Source: Gallionella sp. (GTDB lineage: Bacteria; Pseudomonadota; Gammaproteobacteria; Burkholderiales; Gallionellaceae). From it: a DNA stretch of 7,580 nt. Positions within the stretch are counted from its first letter, which is position 1. The number at the start of each line of letters is the position of its first letter. The stretch is taken from contig JADGRM010000106.1 of the NCBI GenBank assembly GCA_017880945.1, positions 1 through 7,580 of the forward strand, in the 5' to 3' direction. Position numbers and translations under genes: made by a program. This document shows, in pieces, positions 1 through 5,026 of this stretch. Under the pieces are notes generated by a model. That model was not told the origin of the DNA and made no database searches. It worked only from the letters and a program-made list of their open reading frames with translations.

Positions 1-1140
1 GATCCTTTGCAGGATATCCGGCTTGATCAGCAATTCTTCCTTGCGCGTGCCGGAGCGGTTCACGTTGATCGCCGGGTAGATGCGTTTTTCGGCCATGCGG
101 CGGTCCAGGTGGATCTCCATGTTGCCGGTGCCCTTGAATTCCTCGTAGATCACATCGTCCATGCGCGAGCCGGTGTCCACCAGCGCGGTGGCGATGATGG
201 TCAGCGAGCCGCCCTCTTCGATGTTGCGCGCCGCGCCGAAGAAACGTTTGGGGCGATGCAGCGCATTGGCGTCCACACCGCCGGTCAACACCTTGCCGGA
301 AGAGGGCACCACGGTGTTGTAAGCGCGCGCCAGACGGGTGATGGAATCGAGCAGGATCACCACGTCCTTTTTGTGCTCGACCAGGCGTTTGGCCTTTTCC
401 AGCACCATTTCCGCGACCTGCACATGGCGGCTGGCCGGTTCGTCGAAGGTGGATGCAACCACTTCGCCGCGCACAGTGCGCGTCATCTCGGTCACTTCTT
501 CGGGGCGTTCGTCGATCAACAGCACGATCAGGGTCGCATCGGGATTGTTCGAGGAGATGGAATGCGCGATATGTTGCAGCATCACGGTCTTGCCGGATTT
601 TGGCGAGGCCACCAGCAGGCCGCGCTGGCCTTTGCCGATAGGCGCGACGATATCGATAATGCGGCCGGTGATGTTCTCTTCGGCCTTGATGTCGCGCTCA
701 AGGATCAAAGGCACTGTCGGGAATAGTGGCGTGAGGTTCTCGAACAGGATCTTGTTCTTCGCATTCTCGGGCGGTTCGCCGTTGACCTTGTCCACTTTCA
801 CCAGCGCGACATAACGTTCGCCGTCCTTCGGGGTGCGTATCTCACCATCGATCGAATCGCCAGTGTGCAGGTTGAAGCGGCGAATCTGGCTGGGGCTTAC
901 ATAGATGTCATCCGGACCGGCCAGGTATGAGGTGTCCGGCGAGCGCAGGAAGCCGAAACCATCCGGGAGGATTTCCAGCGTGCCATCGCCGAAGATGCTT
1001 TCGCCTTTTTTAGCATGGCTTTTCAGCAGCGCGAACATCACATCCTGCTTGCGCATCCGGTTGGCGTTTTCTATTTCATTGGCCGTAGCCATTTCAACGA
1101 GTTCAGTGACGTGTTTGGTTTTTAGGTCGGATAGGTGCAT
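1..1140 (-). CDS. rho: Transcription termination factor Rho (C-terminus cut by window edge)
   Basis: Rho is the hexameric RNA-dependent ATPase/helicase that binds C-rich nascent RNA and ends transcription in the cytoplasm. The gene begins at the ATG at 1140 and stays open to the left edge, giving residues 1-380 of an expected ~419. Numbering matches E. coli Rho as I remember it. The N-terminal part has the RMRKQD stretch; the cold-shock-like RNA-binding domain has GFGFLR at 61-66; the Walker A loop SPKSGKT spans 179-185; RPEEVTEM and the LLDSITRLARAYNT Walker B/Q-loop region follow; and the arginine finger R366 lies in NRSGTRKEELL. No residue expected to be essential is missing in the visible part. 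It lies downstream of trxA on the same strand, a common proteobacterial order. No clear Shine-Dalgarno precedes the ATG. Identification is essentially certain. Confidence 0.98.
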   Translation of the reverse strand, partial: MHLSDLKTKHVTELVEMATANEIENANRMRKQDVMFALLKSHAKKGESIFGDGTLEILPDGFGFLRSPDTSYLAGPDDIYVSPSQIRRFNLHTGDSIDGEIRTPKDGERYVALVKVDKVNGEPPENAKNKILFENLTPLFPTVPLILERDIKAEENITGRIIDIVAPIGKGQRGLLVASPKSGKTVMLQHIAHSISSNNPDATLIVLLIDERPEEVTEMTRTVRGEVVASTFDEPASRHVQVAEMVLEKAKRLVEHKKDVVILLDSITRLARAYNTVVPSSGKVLTGGVDANALHRPKRFFGAARNIEEGGSLTIIATALVDTGSRMDDVIYEEFKGTGNMEIHLDRRMAEKRIYPAINVNRSGTRKEELLIKPDILQRI

Positions 1141-1307
1141 AGCGATGCGAGAGTGGTGATTGAAAGAAAGGTGATTGGAAAATACTGAATGAAAGGGGTT
1201 GAGTCGGGTGAAAGATGTTCACCCGCATGGCCTGGAGCGTGTTCGCTTTTATGTTTTAGTTGTTGGGGCGAAGCTGGAGAGGCGATGCGGGTGAGACAGT
1301 AAACGGA
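1141..1307 (-). promoter_or_regulatory. rho leader: C-rich, G-poor, with alternative hairpins
   Basis: This is the gap between the trxA stop and the rho start, read on the minus strand. The leader RNA would hold 63 C and 20 G in 167 bases; the last 60 bases before the ATG have 22 C and 3 G and are rich in UC and CC steps. That is the composition Rho prefers for loading. Known biology: rho of E. coli is autoregulated by attenuation in its leader. Three related segments are present: A (tcacccgcat, plus 1285-1294), B (atgcgggtga, plus 1219-1228) and C (ttcacccg, plus 1205-1212). B can pair with A over 10 bases or with C over 8 bases, but not with both. No convincing sigma-70 promoter was found; a weak A/T-rich stretch lies near 1240-1260. 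Autogenous control is inference. Confidence 0.55.
1205..1225 (-). other. Short stable hairpin in the rho leader
   Basis: CGGGTGAA and TTCACCCG form an 8-bp perfect stem around a 5-base loop (stems 1205-1212 and 1218-1225). It lies 65 bases upstream of the rho ATG and 80 bases past the trxA stop. The bases that follow on the minus strand are ACTCAACCCC rather than a U tract, so it does not look like an intrinsic terminator. It could protect the trxA 3' end, or be one of two competing folds that expose or hide the C-rich region. Confidence 0.5.
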
Positions 1308-1634
1308 TTAAATGTGGCTGTCAATAAAAGCTGTTAATTGGGATTTCGACAATGCGCCGACCTTGGTGGCGGCAATATCGCCATTTTTGAACAACATCAG
1401 GGTCGGAATGCCGCGTATGCCAAACTTTGCGGGGGTTTGCTGGTTCTCGTCCACATTCAGTTTGGCCACCGTCAGTCGGCCGGCATATTCCTTGGAAACT
1501 TCTTCCAGAATAGGCGCGATCATGCGGCAGGGACCGCACCACTCTGCCCAGTAATCCACCAGCACCGGCAGGGGCGCCTGCACGACTTCGGCATCAAAAG
1601 TGGCATCGGAAACGTAATGTATATGTTCGCTCAT
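1308..1634 (-). CDS. trxA: Thioredoxin 1 (TrxA)
   Basis: This small cytosolic dithiol-disulfide oxidoreductase passes electrons from thioredoxin reductase to ribonucleotide reductase, methionine sulfoxide reductase and other targets. At 108 aa it has the usual length and a single thioredoxin fold. The active site WCGPC lies at residues 32-36 (redox cysteines C33 and C36), the buried aspartate at D27 in VLVDYWAEW, and the cis-proline at P77 in GIRGIPTL. No signal peptide is seen, which agrees with the cytoplasmic form. The ATG at 1634 is chosen because it gives the standard thioredoxin N-terminus; the upstream Shine-Dalgarno is weak (GCGAGAA about 8 bases away). It lies 167 bases upstream of rho on the same strand, so the two may share a transcript. 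It diverges from fdxA. Confidence 0.97.
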   Translation of the reverse strand: MSEHIHYVSDATFDAEVVQAPLPVLVDYWAEWCGPCRMIAPILEEVSKEYAGRLTVAKLNVDENQQTPAKFGIRGIPTLMLFKNGDIAATKVGALSKSQLTAFIDSHI

Positions 1635-1766
1635 GGTTTGTTCTCGCTATTGTGAGGGTTGTTTTTTAGAATGCAACTGGCGACAGGTTGGGATGGGTCG
1701 CTGTATTTCATGTACATCCTAACCAAAAACGGCTTTGCTGTGAAGTGAATTAATTATTACCAGCTC

Positions 1767-1775
1767 TGTTAAAAT
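1767..1775 (+). promoter_or_regulatory. Possible extended -10 promoter of fdxA
   Basis: TGTTAAAAT matches an extended -10 element (TGn then TAAAAT, 1770-1775). It would start transcription near 1782, leaving a leader of about 20 bases before the fdxA ATG. The matching -35 is poor (TGAATT at 1746-1751, spacer 18). This is a motif match only. Confidence 0.35.
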
Positions 1776-1793
1776 ACCACGTTGTTGATAAAT

Positions 1794-1797
1794 GGAG
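1794..1797 (+). promoter_or_regulatory. Ribosome binding site of fdxA
   Basis: GGAG lies 7 bases upstream of the ATG at 1805, which is ideal spacing and supports this start. It is the clearest Shine-Dalgarno in the window. Confidence 0.75.
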
Positions 1798-1804
1798 TTC
1801 CACC

Positions 1805-2128
1805 ATGACCTACGTTGTTTCCGAATCTTGCATCAAATGTAAATACACCGACTGTGTGGATGTGTGCCCAGTGGACTGTTTCCATGCCGGACCGAATTTC
1901 CTGGTGATCGATCCCGATGAGTGCATCGATTGTACCTTGTGTGTGGCGGAATGCCCGGTAGAGGCGATCTATGCCGAGGATGATCTGCCTGCTGACCAGC
2001 ACCATTTCATTGCGCTGAATGCCGAGTTGTCCAAAGTCTGGAAAGTCATCGTCGAAAAGGTCGACGCCCCCGCCGATGCCGATGAGTGGGCCAAGGTTAA
2101 GGATAAGCTGAAACTCCTTGAACGCTGA
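1805..2128 (+). CDS. fdxA: 7Fe ferredoxin ([3Fe-4S][4Fe-4S]), FdxA type
   Basis: This 107-aa soluble electron carrier closely resembles Azotobacter vinelandii ferredoxin I along its whole length, as I remember that protein. The nine conserved cysteines are C9, C12, C17, C21, C25, C40, C43, C46 and C50. By analogy with ferredoxin I, C9, C17 and C50 hold the [3Fe-4S] cluster and C21, C40, C43 and C46 the [4Fe-4S] cluster, with C12 and C25 as extra, non-ligand cysteines. The C-terminal acidic tail ending in LKLLER matches the family extension. Its physiological partner cannot be told from the sequence; NADPH-ferredoxin reductase is a usual one. It is well placed behind a GGAG site and is probably the first gene of a transcript continuing into addB 48 bases downstream. 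It may also be transcribed alone at a higher level. Confidence 0.96.
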   Translation: MTYVVSESCIKCKYTDCVDVCPVDCFHAGPNFLVIDPDECIDCTLCVAECPVEAIYAEDDLPADQHHFIALNAELSKVWKVIVEKVDAPADADEWAKVKDKLKLLER

Positions 2129-2138
2129 GAGACCTTTT

Positions 2139-2165
2139 CACAACTACGGCGTTCGTGACGTTGTG
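2139..2165 (+). other. Hairpin between fdxA and addB
   Basis: CACAAC (2139-2144) pairs with GTTGTG (2160-2165). Inside, ACG (2146-2148) can pair with CGT (2154-2156), closing a GCGTT loop with a small internal bulge. No T run follows, so it is not an intrinsic terminator. It ends two bases before the addB ribosome binding site. It could be a processing or stabilising stem for fdxA mRNA or could tune addB translation. Confidence 0.4.
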
Positions 2166-2166
2166 C

Positions 2167-2171
2167 AGGGG
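2167..2171 (+). promoter_or_regulatory. Ribosome binding site that decides the TTG start of addB
   Basis: AGGGG lies 5 bases before the TTG at 2177. An in-frame TGA at 2156-2158 rules out a start further upstream. The next in-frame ATG (codon 44) would remove the conserved N-terminal block ATILLPNYHVAQPLAQAL, so the TTG is the only sensible start. Confidence 0.6.
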
Positions 2172-2176
2172 TTTCA

Positions 2177-5026
2177 TTGAGTTCTGCTTTTTATAAAAAA
2201 GTAGCAAACCATATTCTGTCCTGCCAAGTGCAGGACTTGCCCGATCTGCGCGGGGCAACGATCCTGTTGCCCAATTACCATGTTGCCCAGCCGCTGGCGC
2301 AAGCGTTAATGCAAGCAGCAAAGTTGAACCAATTTCAATGCGAAGGCGAGACAAGGCGGCAACGAGCGAACGACGCTGACAGTGCAAGTAGCACGGCGAT
2401 AACCAGCGACTTGCCCGCTTGCGGGCTTAGTCGAATGGCTAGTGGTTCCATCAGGAGTGAGCGAGGAAGCCAACGCAGTATCACCGAAGCAGTGGAATTG
2501 GGTGCGTTGTTGCTGCCGCAGATGGTCACGCTCAGCGACTGGGCGCTATCCATCCCGCTAGCCACCCCTATCCAACCCGACACCCAGCGCATCACCGCCT
2601 TGTATCAGGCGTTGCGCGAGCGGCGCTGGTTTGCCGATGCCGATCTGTGGAGTCTGTCGCGGGAATTGCTGGGTTTGATGGATGACCTGACCCGTCACCA
2701 TGTCGCATTGCCGGAATCCGAAACCGAGTTTTCCGAGCAGCTTGCCAAGGCTTATCAGGCGCGCAGCGGACAGGCGATGCAGTTCGAGGCACGCGTGGTG
2801 CATGAGCTATGGTACGCGATGGCGGCGGGCAACGAACTGGACAGCGTGCGCGCATATCAGCAGCGGCTGGCCCGGTTGGCGCAGCAGGTGGATAGGCCGC
2901 TGTACGTATTGCTGACCTCGGATCTCGCGGCACCGGAAGCGTATTTTCTGGAAGCCTGCTGCGCGCGCGTCGCCGTCACGGTTTTTGATCTGCGCAAGAT
3001 GGTGGTCGATGCGCCGGACTGCGCGCTGCTGTCCCGCTCATTGCAACACGCTGCGGAAAGTGCCGATCTGCGCAGCGATGCCGCAATGCTGCAAAATCAA
3101 CCCGATGCCGCATTGTCCCGGCGCCTGCGCCTGTTCGGCGCGCACAGCCTGGAACAGGAGGCGCGTGCCGCCGAGGTGCAGGTGCGGCGCTGGCTGCTGG
3201 CGGGCAAGCAGAACATCGCCCTCGTCGCGCAAGACCGTCTGGTGGCGCGCCGCGTGCGCGCCCTGCTGGAGCGCGCCGGGGTGCTGGTGCGCGACGAGAC
3301 CGGCTGGACGTTTTCCACGCTGGCCGTAAGCACGGTACTGATGCGCTGGCTGGATGCGCTGCAAAGTGATTTTTATTATCAGGATCTGCTCGATCTGCTC
3401 AAGTCTCCGTTCATCTTTGCCGACCAGGAGGCGAGTACGCGCAAGCAGGCGGTATATCAGCTCGAACAACTGGTGCGCAAACACGGAGTGGCTTCGCACC
3501 TCGATGCATTTCTTGATCTGGCGCACGGTGAGAACGAAGTGCAGGTGGCGCTGGCGCGAGTGCGGCAGGCGGCGGATACCTTGCGCAGAAACAGCGACAC
3601 ACTGGGCGGTTGGCTGCGCGCGCTGGACGACAGCTTGTCTATCCTCGGCGTGTTGCAAGGTCTGGCGGCGGATGAGGCGGGTGCGCAGTTGTTGCAGGCG
3701 CTGCAAACCTGGCGGCAGGAACTGGCGTCGGTCAGCACACGATTCAGCCGCGCCGAATGGCGCCACTGGCTGGCGCAACAACTCGATGCGAATACCTTCC
3801 GCGATAGCAGCATCGACAGCCCGGTGATGATCACGCACTTGGCCGCCACGCGCTGGCGCAGTTTCGACGCGGTGCTGCTGCTCGGCAGCGATTCCGCGCA
3901 TTTGCCGAGTACCGACAACGGCAGTGTGTGGTTCAACGACGCGGTGCGCAACACGCTCGGTCTGCCGACACGCGAAACTCATCTGGCACAGCAGCGCGAC
4001 GACCTGCTCGCGCTGCTGGCCATGAACGACACCGTGCTGGCCACATGGCAGGCCAGCAAAAGCGGCGAGAAAAATCTGCTGAGCCCTCATTTCGAAATGC
4101 TGCGCGCGCTGCATGAGCTGGCTTACGGCGATGATCTGGCGGAACGCGAGTTGGGTGTGCTGCTGGAAGGTGCACAGCTACGCGCCGCCGATATGCCCTT
4201 GCCGGACGAGGCGGCCATGCCCGCGCCAGCTGTGCCGCACAGCCTGATCCCAAGCCGCATTTCAGCCAGCGGTTACAACAGTCTCGTTGCCTGCCCGTAC
4301 CAGTTCTATGCGCGCCATATCCTGCGCCTCAACGAACTGGACGAGGTGCGCGAGGGCGTGGAGAAGCGCGATTACGGCGAGTGGGCGCATGAAATCTTGC
4401 ATCGCTTTCATCAGCAGTTTCCGGTGCTGGTCGAACACACACGCGCTGAGTTGGAAGAGGCATTGCAGAAAATCAGCAGCGAGGTGTTTGCGCCGACGGT
4501 GGAACGCGACTATCTGGCGCGCGCCTGGCTGCTGCGCTGGCAACAGGCGATCCCCGCCTATCTGGATGCACAGCTAAAAAGTGAAGCGGAGGGTTGGCGC
4601 TACCAAAATGGCGAAGTGCCGTTTGAATTGCCGTTGACCGGCGAGTTGACCCTGCACGGACGCATAGACCGCGTGGATGTGCAGACTCAGGCAGAAGGCG
4701 CGGTGAAGGTGCTGGACTACAAGATGATGGATGCGACCCGGCTGCGCAACAAGCTCAAGGAGCCGGGCGAGGATGTGCAACTGGCCTGCTATGCCCATGT
4801 GTACGAGGCCGACGAGGCAGCCTTCATCAGCATCGAAAAAGACAGGGTGATTGCAATTGCGCCACAGGATTTGCCGGAACTGGCGCAGGCCAACATTGAG
4901 AGACTGCTGGCGGTGTTTGCGCAGATGCGCGAAGGCGCTGCCATGCCTGCGCACGGCGTGGATGAGGCTTGTTTGTATTGTGAGATGCGCGGCTTGTGCC
5001 GCAAGAGTGACTGGAGCGCCGGGTGA
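2177..5026 (+). CDS. addB: AddB-like exonuclease subunit (PD-(D/E)XK nuclease), carrying an in-frame repeat insertion
   Basis: This 949-aa protein would be the second subunit of an AddAB-type (RecBCD-equivalent) helicase-nuclease for double-strand break repair. The N-terminal helicase-like half has no GxGKT Walker A, as in the betaproteobacterial AddB-like family of about 900 aa. The C-terminal RecB-type nuclease is intact: GEWAHEILH with H738, GRIDRVDV with D831, VLDYK with D847 and K849, and QLACY at 868-872. Four cysteines, C706 in ACPYQF and C932, C935 and C941 in CLYCEMRGLC, fit the [4Fe-4S] staple of AddB/AdnB nucleases. Residues about 51-109 look foreign (rich in S, R, A, T and E): they are encoded by a palindromic repeat lying between the first conserved block and ALLLPQMVTLSDWA. 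The frame survives. The stop overlaps the addA start (TGATG), so translation is coupled. The start codon is TTG. Function by family, not shown here. Confidence 0.88.
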   Translation: MSSAFYKKVANHILSCQVQDLPDLRGATILLPNYHVAQPLAQALMQAAKLNQFQCEGETRRQRANDADSASSTAITSDLPACGLSRMASGSIRSERGSQRSITEAVELGALLLPQMVTLSDWALSIPLATPIQPDTQRITALYQALRERRWFADADLWSLSRELLGLMDDLTRHHVALPESETEFSEQLAKAYQARSGQAMQFEARVVHELWYAMAAGNELDSVRAYQQRLARLAQQVDRPLYVLLTSDLAAPEAYFLEACCARVAVTVFDLRKMVVDAPDCALLSRSLQHAAESADLRSDAAMLQNQPDAALSRRLRLFGAHSLEQEARAAEVQVRRWLLAGKQNIALVAQDRLVARRVRALLERAGVLVRDETGWTFSTLAVSTVLMRWLDALQSDFYYQDLLDLLKSPFIFADQEASTRKQAVYQLEQLVRKHGVASHLDAFLDLAHGENEVQVALARVRQAADTLRRNSDTLGGWLRALDDSLSILGVLQGLAADEAGAQLLQALQTWRQELASVSTRFSRAEWRHWLAQQLDANTFRDSSIDSPVMITHLAATRWRSFDAVLLLGSDSAHLPSTDNGSVWFNDAVRNTLGLPTRETHLAQQRDDLLALLAMNDTVLATWQASKSGEKNLLSPHFEMLRALHELAYGDDLAERELGVLLEGAQLRAADMPLPDEAAMPAPAVPHSLIPSRISASGYNSLVACPYQFYARHILRLNELDEVREGVEKRDYGEWAHEILHRFHQQFPVLVEHTRAELEEALQKISSEVFAPTVERDYLARAWLLRWQQAIPAYLDAQLKSEAEGWRYQNGEVPFELPLTGELTLHGRIDRVDVQTQAEGAVKVLDYKMMDATRLRNKLKEPGEDVQLACYAHVYEADEAAFISIEKDRVIAIAPQDLPELAQANIERLLAVFAQMREGAAMPAHGVDEACLYCEMRGLCRKSDWSAG
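2329..2501. repeat. MITE-like palindromic element inserted in frame in addB
   Basis: About 173 bases interrupt the conserved AddB N-terminal region and encode roughly 58 atypical residues. The ends are imperfect inverted repeats: CCAATTTCAATGC at 2329-2341 against GCAGTGGAATTGG at 2489-2501, matching at 11 of 13 positions (18 of 26 when extended to 2327-2352 and 2478-2503). Inside are a GTGC/GCAC hairpin (2382-2394) and the 55-base core shared with addA. No transposase is encoded and no clear target-site duplication was seen. The exact borders are uncertain by several bases because the ancestral gene is not available. Confidence 0.65.
2399..2453 (+). repeat. Shared palindromic core, copy 1 (in addB)
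   Basis: Fourteen bases (ATAACCAGCGACTT, 2399-2412) and 27 bases (2427-2453, beginning TTAGTCGAATGG) are identical to the addA copy on the other strand. Between them is a perfect hairpin, GCCCGC-TT-GCGGGC at 2413-2426 taken without extra loop bases beyond TT. The flanks also pair: AACCA with TGGTT and CGACT with AGTCG, with a 1-base bulge on one side and 9 bases on the other. This makes a bulged, REP-like fold. Confidence 0.8.

Larger units (their letters stand above)
1635..1804. promoter_or_regulatory. Divergent intergenic region between trxA and fdxA
   Basis: These 170 bases must hold the promoters for trxA (leftward) and fdxA (rightward). The fdxA side is A/T-rich (about 1741-1775) and has the best promoter match. 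No convincing paired -35/-10 was found for trxA. An 8-bp perfect palindrome ATGTACAT sits at 1710-1717 near the middle, too short to call an operator. No ORF, RNA gene or terminator is visible here. Confidence 0.5.

Noticed and set aside
7..726. Plus-strand open frame of 239 codons opposite rho
   Set aside because: The minus strand here encodes highly conserved Rho with all motifs; the plus-strand product is His/Arg-rich and unrecognisable.
1205..1225. Intrinsic terminator for trxA
   Set aside because: The stem is good, but neither strand has a following U tract.
1710..1717. ATGTACAT palindrome as an operator between trxA and fdxA
   Set aside because: Eight bases is too short, it has no second half-site, and it is not tied to a called promoter.
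2200..2330. Loss of Walker A in AddB as a defect
   Set aside because: Absence of the motif is common in proteobacterial AddB-like proteins and is not likely to be a lesion.
2399..2453. Integron attC site
   Set aside because: It is palindromic with bulged bases, but it lacks the RYYYAAC/GTTRRRY end boxes and sits inside a conserved gene with no integrase or cassette nearby.
3038..4114. Long minus-strand open frame (358 codons) opposite addB
   Set aside because: It lies wholly within addB, whose plus-strand protein has clear family motifs. Long antisense frames are expected in high-GC genes, and this one has no recognisable domain.
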